From: Candidatus Flexifilum breve | Lineage (GTDB): Bacteria > Chloroflexota > Anaerolineae > Aggregatilineales > Phototrophicaceae | Length of the DNA: 64,000 bases | Reading direction: 5' to 3' | NCBI GenBank assembly: GCA_016717205.1 | Contig: JADKGC010000011.1 | Span: 186,001-250,000, forward strand | Shown: in pieces, positions 32,831 through 41,702 of the stretch | Layout: the number at the start of each line of letters is the position of its first letter | Numbering within the stretch: position 1 is the first letter of the stretch | Made by a program: the position numbers and the translations under genes | Notes under the pieces: model-generated | The model's database searches: none | Told to the model about the DNA's origin: nothing | Seen by the model: the letters and a program-made list of their open reading frames with translations, nothing else

Positions 32831-34165
32831 ATGAAACGGCTTATCGTGGTGACGCTGGCGCTGCTGCTGTTGGCGCTGCCCTTCGGGGTGTTCGCGCAAG
32901 ACGCGACCGAAGAACCGGTTGTCACGCAAGCTCAGGTAGTACTCGATCAACTGAACAACGGCGATTTCGCGGGCATATATGAGCAGTTCACCGCGCAGGT
33001 ACAGGCGGCGCTGACCGTCGAACAGCTCCAGCAGGGATGGGACAGCGTAGTGCAGCAGGTCGGCGCGTTCCAATCGGTGGCGGCGACCGAATACCTCGCC
33101 GATACCAACACCGCTGTGCTGCATCTGCAATTTGAACTCATCATGCTCGATCTACGCGTGACCTATGACGCCGAGGGCAAAATCAGCGGCTTGCAGTTCA
33201 CCCCCTCGACCTATCAGGCGGCAGAAGTGCCGACCTTTGAACCCCCGCCCTATGCTGATGAGTCAGCGTTTACCGAAACCGAACTGACGATTAACCAAGG
33301 CGGCGATTTCCCGCTTTCCGCTACGCTCAGCCTACCGAACGGCGCTGGCCCCTTCCCGGCGATCATTTTGCTGTCCGGTTCGGGCACAAATGATGAAGAT
33401 GAGACAGTCGGTCCAAACAAGCCGTTCCTCGACCTCGCATGGGGGCTGGCGACGCAGGGAGTCGCTGTGCTGCGTTTCCCCAAGCGCCCGACTATCTACG
33501 CGAATGAGCTTGACCTTGCGAGCTTCACCATCGATCAGGAATACACCGAAGATGCGCTCGCGGCACTCGAACTGCTGCGGAATACCCAGGGCGTTGACCC
33601 GGAGCGGATTTACATCGCGGGACATAGTCTTGGCGGGTATATCCTGCCGCGCATCGCCGCGCAGGCCAGCGACATCGCCGGTTTGATCTACCTAGCTCCG
33701 CTGGCGCGGTCGCTTCAGGATGCGATTCGCGATCAATATGCCTATCTGCTCTCGCTCTCTGGAGCGAGTGATGTCGTCACGCTGAGTATCCTCGATAACC
33801 TCGCCAATGTGATCAACACGCTGACCGAGGAAGACGCCGACGATCCGACGATGCTGTTCGGCTCGCGTCCGATCTACTACATCGATTTGCAAGGCTATGA
33901 TCCGGTCGCGACCGCTGTCGAGCTGGAGATGCCGATGCTCTTCATTCAAGGGGAACGCGATTATCAGGTGACAGTCGAAGACGATCTCGCGCTGTGGCAG
34001 GCGGGTTTAGGCGCGCGGGAAGACGTGAGTTTCGAGGCGTTCCCAACGCTAAATCACCTGCTCATGCCCGGCACGGGCGCATCCACGCCCGCCGAATATC
34101 AAACGCCCGGTCACGTAGACGGCGGCGTCATCACCACCATCGCCGAGTGGATCGAAGGACAGTAA
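32831..34165 (+). CDS. Secreted DUF3887 + alpha/beta hydrolase
   Basis: A 444-residue exported enzyme. A signal peptide ends near VFAQ (~residue 22). Residues ~35-125 resemble a DUF3887 domain (LDQLNNGDFAGIYEQFTAQV, GWDSVVQQVGAFQSV). From ~150 comes an alpha/beta hydrolase: oxyanion region AIILLSGSGTNDEDETVGPN, nucleophile elbow YIAGHSLGGYILPRIA, and late His in FPTLNHLLMPG; an acidic residue lies in QGERDYQVTV. It should cleave an ester or peptide outside the membrane; substrate unknown. CAGGAGG gives a strong ribosome site. Confidence 0.88.
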   Translation: MKRLIVVTLALLLLALPFGVFAQDATEEPVVTQAQVVLDQLNNGDFAGIYEQFTAQVQAALTVEQLQQGWDSVVQQVGAFQSVAATEYLADTNTAVLHLQFELIMLDLRVTYDAEGKISGLQFTPSTYQAAEVPTFEPPPYADESAFTETELTINQGGDFPLSATLSLPNGAGPFPAIILLSGSGTNDEDETVGPNKPFLDLAWGLATQGVAVLRFPKRPTIYANELDLASFTIDQEYTEDALAALELLRNTQGVDPERIYIAGHSLGGYILPRIAAQASDIAGLIYLAPLARSLQDAIRDQYAYLLSLSGASDVVTLSILDNLANVINTLTEEDADDPTMLFGSRPIYYIDLQGYDPVATAVELEMPMLFIQGERDYQVTVEDDLALWQAGLGAREDVSFEAFPTLNHLLMPGTGASTPAEYQTPGHVDGGVITTIAEWIEGQ

Positions 34166-34169
34166 AAAA

Positions 34170-34249
34170 GGACTGAGGAATGGGGACTGAGAAAGATCAG
34201 CGATAGCAGATCGCGTGCGCTCAGTCCTCGACCCTCAGTCCTCAGCCCT
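34170..34249. repeat. GGACTGA heptamer inverted array
   Basis: GGACTGAGGAATGGGGACTG on the left and TCAGTCCTCGACCCTCAGTC on the right, around a GATCAGCGATAGCAGATC loop. It separates the convergent hydrolase and prfA genes. Confidence 0.8.
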
Positions 34250-34254
34250 GTGTT

Positions 34255-35331
34255 CTAGGCGATGCTTTCGCCTGCCGCCAGCTTTTCCGCCTGATCGCGC
34301 GTGATCAGCTCGTCGATGAATTCGTCGATGCCGCCTTCCATGACCGCCGGGAGGTTGTAGCTGGTCAGGTTGATGCGGTGATCGGTCACGCGGTTCTGCG
34401 GGTAGTTGTACGTGCGGATCTTCTCCGAGCGGTCGCCCGTGCCCACCTGACTCCGACGTTCGTTCTCCTGCGCGCTGCGCTGCCGTTCGACTTCGATTTC
34501 GTACAACCGCGCAATAAGAATGGCCTTGGCCTTCTCTTTGTTCTGCAATTGGCTGCGTTCGTCCTGCACCGCGACGACGATGCCGGTCGGGATGTGCGTG
34601 AAGCGCACCGCCGAGTCAGTGGTGTTGACTGACTGGCCGCCCGCGCCGCCGCTGCGATACACGTCCACGCGCACATCGTTCATGTTGAGCGCCACGTCGA
34701 CTTCGTCCATCTCCGCAAGCACGGCGACCGTCACGGTGCTGGTGTGCACGCGCCCCTGCGATTCGGTTTCGGGCACGCGCTGCACGCGGTGCACGCCGCT
34801 CTCAAATTTCAGACGGCTGAACGCGCCCTTGCCGCGGATCTCAAACTTGATTTCCTTGAAACCGCCGACGCCCGTATCGCTCTGGTCGATCACGTCGATC
34901 TTCCAGTTGCGCGCCGTCGCATAATAGCTGTACATGCGGAACAGATCCGCCGCGAACAGGCCGGATTCATCACCGCCCGCGCCCGCGCGGATTTCCACGA
35001 TGACGTTCTTGCCGTCGCGGGGATCTTTGGGCAGCAGCATGACTTTCAGTTCTTCGTAGAGCTTGTCAGTGCTGGCTTCGAGCTGCGCGACTTCTTCGCC
35101 CGCCATCGCCAGCAGATCCGGGTCGGTTTCGTCGGCGACCATGAGGCGCGCGCCTTCCAGCTCATCGATCTGACCTTTGTACAGGCGGAATGCATCGACG
35201 ATCTCCTGCAAATTGGAGCGTTCTTTGCTGTATTCGGCGATCTTGGTGTAGTCGTTCATCACCTCGGGGTCGCTCAACAGCCGTTCGAGTTCTTCGTACC
35301 GTGTCTCGATGTCCGCCAGCTTGTCTAACAT
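34255..35331 (-). CDS. prfA: Peptide chain release factor 1
   Basis: A 358-residue class I release factor, usual length. N-terminus MLDKLADIETRYEELERLLS is diagnostic for RF1. The peptidyl-tRNA hydrolysis motif GGQ lies in RSGGAGGQSVNTTDSAVRF, and GDRSEKIRTYNYPQNRVTDH follows, as in RF1. The tripeptide anticodon region (PxT in RF1) falls in the segment around residue 185, within VQRVPETESQGRVHTS (PET is read here; RF1 usually shows P-x-T). It recognises UAG and UAA. The start is ATG 35331; the longer frame upstream is not conserved in type. It stands alone; no hemK/prmC follows. Confidence 0.96.
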   Translation of the reverse strand: MLDKLADIETRYEELERLLSDPEVMNDYTKIAEYSKERSNLQEIVDAFRLYKGQIDELEGARLMVADETDPDLLAMAGEEVAQLEASTDKLYEELKVMLLPKDPRDGKNVIVEIRAGAGGDESGLFAADLFRMYSYYATARNWKIDVIDQSDTGVGGFKEIKFEIRGKGAFSRLKFESGVHRVQRVPETESQGRVHTSTVTVAVLAEMDEVDVALNMNDVRVDVYRSGGAGGQSVNTTDSAVRFTHIPTGIVVAVQDERSQLQNKEKAKAILIARLYEIEVERQRSAQENERRSQVGTGDRSEKIRTYNYPQNRVTDHRINLTSYNLPAVMEGGIDEFIDELITRDQAEKLAAGESIA

Positions 35332-35489
35332 GGGTGCGCCTCTAATCCGCGTATTTCTATCGCTCTCGATTATAGGGGATGATCGGCAGACTGAGGAGAG
35401 GCGAGTCTGCGGGCAGCAGGTTTCAACCTGACTCCTAAATGAGGTTATCCGATGGTGAAGACGGTATCGAGTCAGCGTACTTTTTGACT

Positions 35490-36000
35490 TCAATGACCTT
35501 ACCCAATTTGGCGGACACCAGAAATGTCCGTTAGGCTGGGCGTGAGGTGTGCGCGATGGGTTACAAGAAAGACACGAATGAGTTCAAACGCGATGTGCTG
35601 GGGATGGTAGCGGAAGGCACGCGGGGCGTCGTCAAGATCGAGCGCGACCTCAAGCTGACACCAGGCTTAATCTATAAGCAGGCAGCAGCGGTACCGGGTG
35701 AAGGATGCGGGCCTGCGACTGAGCGAGGAACGGCCAGCGCAAGCGAAACTACGACTGCTCAAGCGCACGTTGGCGGTCGTCAAGCAGAAGCGGGACATTC
35801 TGGAAAACGGCAGTTACGGATAAGCATTGGCTTCAAATTGGCAAGCGTCAAGGTGAAGCAAGGGTTTCTCGGGTTGATGGCAATAAGCGATCAGTCCACA
35901 GAGCAGATTGTCACAGAAACTGAGCGGGCTGCGATGAAGTGTGTGTTCAAGCTGCGAGATGTTTCTGAGTTGGTCGGTAATGGACCAAATTAGGTTCTCG
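35490..36000 (+). mobile_element. IS3-type element remnant
   Basis: A transposase OrfA relic flanked by possible ends: ACCTTACCCAATTTGGCGG near 35496 and, inverted, CCTAATTTGGTCC near 35995. The internal part after OrfA is not recognisable and the OrfB integrase gene is missing, so the element cannot move itself. Confidence 0.5.
35556..35823 (+). pseudogene. IS3-family OrfA, frameshifted
   Basis: ATG 35556 opens with YKKDTNEFKRDVLGMVAEG and LTPGLIYK, the helix-turn-helix N-terminus of an IS3-type OrfA. Near 35679 an extra base breaks the frame; the next frame continues QQRYRVKDAGLRLSEERPA and ALVVKQKRD-like leucine-zipper sequence, then stops at 35823. The order and content match OrfA. No OrfB is present. 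Confidence 0.75.
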
Positions 36001-36018
36001 AAAAAAATCCACGAACGG

Positions 36019-36076
36019 ATGTAGGGGCGCACCTGTGTGCGCGCTCACAACCGGGCAGACACATCGGTCTGCCCTA
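36019..36076. repeat. Paired GTAGGGG hairpin, diverged
   Basis: GTAGGGGCGCACCTGTGTGC and, after a short gap, GGGCAGACACATCGGTCTGC plus CCCTA. It has the same two-part plan as 3454-3513, with the order of the inner sequences swapped. Confidence 0.65.
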
Positions 36077-36185
36077 ACACAAGAACATTCGGTAGTTTAC
36101 TTTGAGCATTGCGGGGAGGAGCAAGCGCCTCCCTTCGATTTCCCCGCTGCCCTATAGAGTCAACTCAAAGAAGGGAAGGCCGTAT

Positions 36186-36587
36186 CTACCCCGCCGCGCC
36201 CGTCATGATGCTGCGCACGGTGATCGCGGCGATCAGCGCGAAGCCCCAGATATAGCTGCCCATCGCCGGACGTTTGGTGGCAGTTTTCTCCACAAAGATG
36301 AAGAACGGCAGCGAGAGAATTGCGCCGAGGCCGTAGATCAGGTGCACTTCGTCATGTGGGCGCGCGTTGATGCCAAAATACATGAGCGCGCCCATGCTCG
36401 CTTCGACCACAGTTAGCGCGGCGACGGCATACACTGCCCGCCGAAACCACGGCGTCACGTCGCCATGCCGAATTAAGCCGATGTAGATCGCCACAACAAA
36501 GCCGATCAAGCCGATGAGGAGCATCCCGCGGCTGACGAAATAATGCGCCTGCCGCAGAAACAGGTAGAGTTCGACGCTGATCATCAT
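36186..36587 (-). CDS. Four-helix membrane protein, unknown
   Basis: A 133-residue integral membrane protein with about four helices (MLLIGLIGFVVAIYIGLI, AVYAVAALTVVEASMGALMY, HLIYGLGAILSLPFFIFV, and YIWGFALIAAITVRSIM). A conserved-looking charged motif, NARPHDEVHLIYG, lies in the second loop. I do not recognise the family. The start overlaps the stop of the upstream leftward gene by four bases (ATGA), so translation is coupled and the two proteins probably act together. Confidence 0.7.
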   Translation of the reverse strand: MMISVELYLFLRQAHYFVSRGMLLIGLIGFVVAIYIGLIRHGDVTPWFRRAVYAVAALTVVEASMGALMYFGINARPHDEVHLIYGLGAILSLPFFIFVEKTATKRPAMGSYIWGFALIAAITVRSIMTGAAG

Positions 36588-37322
36588 GCGGACGTGCCCT
36601 CGGCGGCTTTGCGGTGCTTGGGCGTCTTGGCGTCTTCCGGCACATTCACGGTCAGCCAGAAGCCGATGAAGATCAGAATCACGCCGATCATCTCGCCCGC
36701 GTATTTGAGTTCAGTCTGGTTGAGGCGGATGAGCGCGCCGCCGAGCGCCGGGAACAGACCGCCCGCGGCGATCAACCAGTTGCCATAAGCGCGATTCGCC
36801 ATGATGTTCTTGCGCCGGAACAGCCACGCCGAATAGATCGCGCCGCCGACGAGCGCCAGCGTCCCCCAGATGTTCATGATCGGCACAAAACCGCGCACAC
36901 CGCCCTTTTGCATCACGTCGTTGATGATCGTCACCATGTCGATGCCGGGACGCCACGCGTCGCCGTTCATCGGCGTGAGGAAGAGCGCCCAGGGCAGCGT
37001 CATCGCGCACTTGAATGTTGCGGGCGATGCTGCCGCGCCGCACCAGCAGGTAGACTGTCCCCTGACCGAGCCACGGCGCGACGGCCAGCGCGCCTGACCA
37101 GTACCACAGCGCGAAAAAGGTGGGGCTCCACACGAATGACAGCACGACCTGCGCGAACGCGCCGATGAAATACAGCGCCAAACCAATCGACCACGCCAGC
37201 AGATGCGGACGCTGTTTGCCGTCCGAGCGCGCCTCCCACCAGCGTTTGAACACCACTCCAGCGAAAATTGCGCTGATCACCGCCGTGATCACCGACAAGA
37301 CGAGCGGAAGTGTGATCGGCAT
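36584..37322 (-). pseudogene. Multi-pass membrane protein, frameshifted
   Basis: From ATG 37322 the frame reads PITLPLVLSVITAVISAIF and goes through three helices to RGSIARNIQ; near 37005-37015 the reading shifts and the neighbouring frame continues CAMTLPWALFLTPMNGD, IMNIWGTLALVGGAIYSAWL and GVILIFIGFWLTVNV to the stop at 36584. One inserted or missing base restores ~245 residues with about seven helices. I do not recognise the family. It is upstream partner of the four-helix protein, whose start overlaps its stop. Either decay or a sequence error; the downstream gene being intact favours an error. Confidence 0.7.
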
Positions 37323-37541
37323 GAGGTTACTTCCTGTGAATTTCTGAACAAAGATGACGCAGGAGTTTAGCAGATTTTAGTAGATTTTTCACGTCGAGTG
37401 TCACCGCCTGCCACGGATGTTCATCCTCATGCCGGGTTGGCATGATTCGCTCCAGACCCGATGATCTCACGGCATGGCAGCATCCGATCTTGTGACGATA
37501 GGTTAAATGCGGTAAGTTTCTATCGGTTGATAGGAGTCACT

Positions 37542-39863
37542 ATGCCCGATTTACAACAACGCATCGACGAATTACGCCAGGCTGTGCAAAACTTACCGCC
37601 CGATGCCGAAGCGGGAGCCATCACCGATCTGGAACGGCGGGCGCGCGCCCTGCTCTCGGACGCCAAGAACACCCCGCTAGAATCGGCAGCACAAGGGTTA
37701 TTTGCCGAACTGGCGCGGCTGAGCAGTCCGACCTCACCCGTCGCAGCGACGGTGCGCGGCTTGATTCGGCGTGCCCGCATTCGCATCGAGATCGCGGGGG
37801 ACGACGATGACGTCGACGAAGCGATTGATATTCTCGCGGAAGCCTTGGGCTTGAACCCGCTGGACGGCGATGTAATCGCCCTGCTGGAAGACGCGGGTCG
37901 CCACAGCGCGCAGGCGCAGCAGCGCGTCAATGATCTGTTTGTGCGGCACGGAGTCGTGCGCACGCCGCCACCGCCGCCCGCTCCGGTGAATGCACCTCCC
38001 ACACCCTCCCGCCCAGTCATCCAGACGCAGGAAGAAATGCCGCGCATCCCCACGGGCAATAGCGGGAATACGGCGAGCATTGTGCCGCCGCCGCGCGCGA
38101 CCGGAACCATGCCGCCCGCCAGCTCGGAACCGCGCCGCCTGTCGTCCGCGCCTTCCGGCGATGTCGACTCGCTGCTCTCCGAGATGACGCAGGCCTACTA
38201 TGCAGGCGATTATCAGATCGTGGTCGACCTCGCCAACAAAGTCCTGAGCTTTCAGGCAGGCAACCCGACCGCGTCGGAGTACCGCCAGAAGGCCGAGGAC
38301 AATCTGATTCGCGGTGTCGTGCCGGATCACCGCATCCCGTTTGATGCACGCGTTTCGTATAACCGCGCGAATTCGTTGGTGCGCGCGGGCAACTACGATG
38401 AAGCCGAACGCCTGTACCGCGAAGCGCGGGATCTGGCGGAACGCGCAGGCATCCTCTCGTGGAAAGATGCTGAACAGGCGCTGCTGGATATTCAGGATCT
38501 CGCGCTCGCCCGCGAAATGATCAACGAGGGCGACCGCCTGATGGCGAACGACCAGTGGAACGAGGCGCTGCGCAAATACGAAGGCGCGCTCCGCGTGGTG
38601 GCGAACGATCCCTCGGCGGAAGAACGCATCGACAAAATCCGCCGCATTCAGGGCGACACCGAAGGCGCGAACGCGCAGTTGAGTATGCTCGGCGGTTCGC
38701 TCAGCGATCAGGTGGCGCAGCTCCAGAACATCATCAACATCGTCGCGCGGCTGCGACAGTTGCTGCCGAACAGCGCGCGCTTGCAGGCGCTCTCGCAGGA
38801 GACCAATAACCGCCTCAACGGGCTGAAGAGCCAGATACACGATCAGGCGAATTCCGCGCTCAACCGGGCGTCGTCAGCCTCCACGGTCGAGGAACGGTTG
38901 GCGCTCACCAATGAGGCGCTGACACTGCTCGATCTCGGCGCGAAGCTCGACCCGAGCGATCAGACGATGGGCGAGATGCTCTCGACTGCGCGCGCTTCCG
39001 CCGCCGATATGCAGCGGGCGCGGCAGGTGGTCGAACGAGCGGCGCAGCATATCGCGCAGAACTACGATAACGAACTGCTGCAGGCGCGCTCGATGTTGAG
39101 CAGCCTGATGAACTATGCGCAGGACAGCCGCTATCGCGCGGTCGTCAATGATCTGCTCACGCGCTACATCGAACGCGCCGTCGCCGCCGTGGAAGATGGC
39201 GACATCGAAGAGGCGCAGGCACTCCTGCAAACCATGCGCGATGAGCCGTTCAACATCCTGGGGCGGCGCTCGGAAGTCAACCGCATCGAGTCGCAAATCC
39301 GCGCGCTGCGCCAGCGCCATCAACTGCGCTTGGCGGGCATCGGCGGCGTGGCGATCATCATCATTCTGCTCATGGCGTGGTTCACGCGCCCGACGTGGGA
39401 AGCGGTCTTCTTCCCCTCGCCGACGCCGACCGCGACCGCGACGTTCACGCCGTCCAGCACGCCCACCGCCTCGCCGACGCCGACCGCGAGTGATACGCCC
39501 ACGTCAACCTTCACACCGTCCAGCACGCCGACGGCCAGTGACACGCCGACCTCCACCTACACGGCGACGGCCACCTTCACCGCCACCGATACGCCCTCGG
39601 TCACGCCGACGCCGCGCTACATCTGCCGTGGGTTTGCCGTGCAGAACACCAACCTGCGCACCACGCCGGACTTAGCCGCGAATCCGTTCGCGCAGATCCC
39701 GGCCTCCACCGTGATCAGCATCCTTGGTCAGGAGCGCGATGCGGGGGGCAATCTGTGGTTCAAGGTCAATGTGGACGTGCAGGGCACGCTGGTGCAGAAT
39801 GTGTACATCCCTGCGGAACGCGTCATGCAATTACAGGGCGAGACCTGTCCGGCGTTCCCGTAG
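37542..39863 (+). CDS. Large membrane-anchored protein with SH3-type end
   Basis: A 773-residue protein with a clear inside-out order. Residues 1-~590 are cytoplasmic and mostly helical, with TPR-like segments (YYAGDYQIVVDLANKVLSFQ, YNRANSLVRAGNYDEAERLY) and a Pro-rich linker near 150-215. One membrane helix follows (GIGGVAIIIILLMAWF, ~625). Then an outside stalk of SPTPTATATFTPSSTPTAS-type Pro/Thr repeats (~645-700), ending in an SH3b-like domain (CRGFAVQNTNLRTTPD). The SH3b would bind the cell envelope. ATG 37542 has TAGGAG ahead. This plan is common in Chloroflexota; its job is not known. Confidence 0.82.
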   Translation: MPDLQQRIDELRQAVQNLPPDAEAGAITDLERRARALLSDAKNTPLESAAQGLFAELARLSSPTSPVAATVRGLIRRARIRIEIAGDDDDVDEAIDILAEALGLNPLDGDVIALLEDAGRHSAQAQQRVNDLFVRHGVVRTPPPPPAPVNAPPTPSRPVIQTQEEMPRIPTGNSGNTASIVPPPRATGTMPPASSEPRRLSSAPSGDVDSLLSEMTQAYYAGDYQIVVDLANKVLSFQAGNPTASEYRQKAEDNLIRGVVPDHRIPFDARVSYNRANSLVRAGNYDEAERLYREARDLAERAGILSWKDAEQALLDIQDLALAREMINEGDRLMANDQWNEALRKYEGALRVVANDPSAEERIDKIRRIQGDTEGANAQLSMLGGSLSDQVAQLQNIINIVARLRQLLPNSARLQALSQETNNRLNGLKSQIHDQANSALNRASSASTVEERLALTNEALTLLDLGAKLDPSDQTMGEMLSTARASAADMQRARQVVERAAQHIAQNYDNELLQARSMLSSLMNYAQDSRYRAVVNDLLTRYIERAVAAVEDGDIEEAQALLQTMRDEPFNILGRRSEVNRIESQIRALRQRHQLRLAGIGGVAIIIILLMAWFTRPTWEAVFFPSPTPTATATFTPSSTPTASPTPTASDTPTSTFTPSSTPTASDTPTSTYTATATFTATDTPSVTPTPRYICRGFAVQNTNLRTTPDLAANPFAQIPASTVISILGQERDAGGNLWFKVNVDVQGTLVQNVYIPAERVMQLQGETCPAFP

Positions 39864-39884
39864 GGAATAAGAGGTTTTCAGTTT

Positions 39885-39935
39885 ACAGTTCACAGTGGAC
39901 AGTTAAATACCGTTCGCTGTGAACTGTTTTTATTT
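39885..39935. terminator. Hairpin terminator after the SH3-type gene
   Basis: ACAGTTCACAG pairs with CTGTGAACTGT (11 bp, perfect) and is followed by TTTTTATTT. The left arm is itself part of a heptamer-like run starting CAGTTTACAGTTC. Confidence 0.75.
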
Positions 39936-39944
39936 GGGGGAAAG

Positions 39945-40000
39945 TTAACCTCACCCCTCAATCCCCTCTCCTCTAAGAGTGGGGTCGAGGGTGAGGCTGC
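39945..40000. repeat. CCTCACC/GGTGAGG hairpin
   Basis: AACCTCACCCCTCAATCCCC on the left and GGGGTCGAGGGTGAGGCT on the right, with CTCTCCTCTAAGAG in the loop. It lies between convergent genes. Confidence 0.65.
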
Positions 40001-40015
40001 TTTTATGCCTCGTTC

Positions 40016-40381
40016 CTACGAAACCTGTTCTTCAAAGCTCTTGCTGCTGGACTCAAATTCATCACGAAACACTTTGCCATCACGGAAATGCAGAATGGTG
40101 ATTCCGGTCGCGCTGACGGGTTTGCCCGTGCCCCCGTGGGTGCCGCTCATCGTCCAGCGGTAGGCGACCGTGTCGCCTTCGGCGATCATGTCGCCGAGGG
40201 AGGCCTTAAGGTCGGGGACACTTTGACGATACGCCAGAATCGCTTGTTTCAAGTCCGCCAGAGTCAGATCTCCGAGGCGATAATCCGGAGAGCAGACCTC
40301 GTCAAAGATCGCAACATCGCCGTTCCATGCATCGACAGCGAACCGTTTAGCCACCCGTTTGAGTTCTTCCACAGATGCCAT
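40016..40381 (-). CDS. SnoaL-like / ester cyclase family protein
   Basis: A 121-residue NTF2-fold protein. The pattern VEELKRVAKRFAVDAWNGDV, DEVCSPDYRLGD and the last part TGITILHFRDGKVFRDEFES match SnoaL-like polyketide-cyclase relatives common in bacteria. These usually act as small isomerases or binders and the substrate is unknown. I use ATG 40381, giving MASVEELKRV; the longer frame adds ten residues with no support. Single gene. Confidence 0.82.
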   Translation of the reverse strand: MASVEELKRVAKRFAVDAWNGDVAIFDEVCSPDYRLGDLTLADLKQAILAYRQSVPDLKASLGDMIAEGDTVAYRWTMSGTHGGTGKPVSATGITILHFRDGKVFRDEFESSSKSFEEQVS

Positions 40382-40689
40382 AGTATCGATCCTTTCGGTT
40401 TGGCGCCCCAAAAAGGACGCTCAAATAATATTTTATATCCGAATTTCTGACCTGTAACACTTTCCTGTGAGTGCTCCACGAATCGGTGCCCTGAGTGCCG
40501 TATCCGGCAAACAGTCGAATCTGAGGGGGTAGGGGCGCACGGCCATGCGCCCCTACGCGCCCATGACGCTGCGCCTACGCTCAGCCTACCTACGGCTTTT
40601 GTCCCATGTGTCGGAATTAAGTTTGTCATTTAATGCCAAGTATCAATCGAATCGACAGCTAAGCCGTCGATGTAAGGAGTATGAACCTC
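40382..40689. other. Divergent gap with one hairpin
   Basis: A 308-bp gap between the SnoaL-like gene and the next rightward gene. It contains an AT-rich AATAATATTTTATATCC at ~40424, a likely promoter zone for the leftward gene, and a 28-bp palindrome with GTAGGGGCGCA...TGCGCCCCTAC at 40529-40556. I see no ORF. Confidence 0.5.
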
Positions 40690-41469
40690 ATGCTGCATAA
40701 ATGGACGCTGATCATCAGCTTGCTGCTGCTGGCAGTGACACCCGCCTTCGCGCAGGAAAGCGAACCGCCGACCGTCACGGTCGCCGACTTCAGCTTTCCG
40801 CTCGACCCCACGTTCGCGGCGAACGTGAATATCACCCAATACCCGGGCGACTCGCCGGAGTTTGGCCCCGGCTTCGCGGACGCGCCGTACGTTCGCTTCG
40901 ATTTCTACACAGAGTTGGGGCTGCCGGACACCGCCTTTGACAGCATCGCCGGGGTGCGCCTGTATAACGTTGCCGACCTTACGGACTATCCGTGGCTGGC
41001 GATGCAGGCGGACGCGCTCAAGGCGCTGATCGCCGAACGCCCCGACCTCAGCCAGTGGGATCGGCGCGACGAAACCGGCGCGTATTTCGACGTGTTGCCG
41101 TACATCCCCACCCTGCCGCATGGGCAGATTTTGCGGGCGCGGCTGCACTATGTCGAAAGCGCAGACGTGAGCGGCATTGCCTACATCACGTACAGCAATG
41201 CGTCGCCGGAACCGTTCCTCGCGAACATGTTCACCTACACCTTCCAGGGGGTGAGCGCGGATGGAGAGTGGTACATTTCGGCGAGCTTCCCGATCACCGC
41301 GCCGATGTTCCCGACCGAACCGGAACCCGTTGAGCCAGATGTGTTCTACGGGCAGTGGCCGCAGTACGTTACGGAGACCATCGCCACGCTGGAACAGGCC
41401 GCGCCGAGCGACTTCACGCCGTCGCTGGCCGCGCTGGATGCCTTCGTCGGAACCTTCAATTTCGAATAA
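40690..41469 (+). CDS. Secreted protein of unknown function
   Basis: A 259-residue exported protein: signal peptide MLHKWTLIISLLLLAVTPAF, cleaved about AFAQ. The mature part has FSFPLDPTFAANVNITQYPG and later PYVRFDFYTELGLPDTAF, and FDSIAGVRLYNVADL, with no domain I can name. I prefer ATG 40690 to ATG 40681 since AAGGAG sits ten bases before the former but almost touches the latter. Function unknown. Confidence 0.72.
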   Translation: MLHKWTLIISLLLLAVTPAFAQESEPPTVTVADFSFPLDPTFAANVNITQYPGDSPEFGPGFADAPYVRFDFYTELGLPDTAFDSIAGVRLYNVADLTDYPWLAMQADALKALIAERPDLSQWDRRDETGAYFDVLPYIPTLPHGQILRARLHYVESADVSGIAYITYSNASPEPFLANMFTYTFQGVSADGEWYISASFPITAPMFPTEPEPVEPDVFYGQWPQYVTETIATLEQAAPSDFTPSLAALDAFVGTFNFE

Positions 41470-41479
41470 GGGCGCGTTC

Positions 41480-41545
41480 CGACCCCACCCCCGCCCCGAA
41501 TTCGGGGCGGGGCGACAATATTGCTCGCAACGCCTCTCCTTCTCC
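41480..41545. repeat. CCCCACCCC/GGGGCGGGG element
   Basis: CCCCACCCCCGCCCCGAATT facing GGGGCGGGGCGAC; same family as the GAATTC-centred copies near 5100, 10530 and 62630. Confidence 0.55.
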
Positions 41546-41702
41546 CCGCTTGCGTGGGCGAAGGAAACCCTCGTTTCATTGAGAAGCATATCCCCTGTTA
41601 GGCTAGGAAGTATGGGGTTTTTGACACGCTCAGAGGGGCCGATTTCAAGTGATTATACGGTGCCTCAGCGTAAACCAAAGTTGGAACGATTCGTTCGCAG
41701 TG

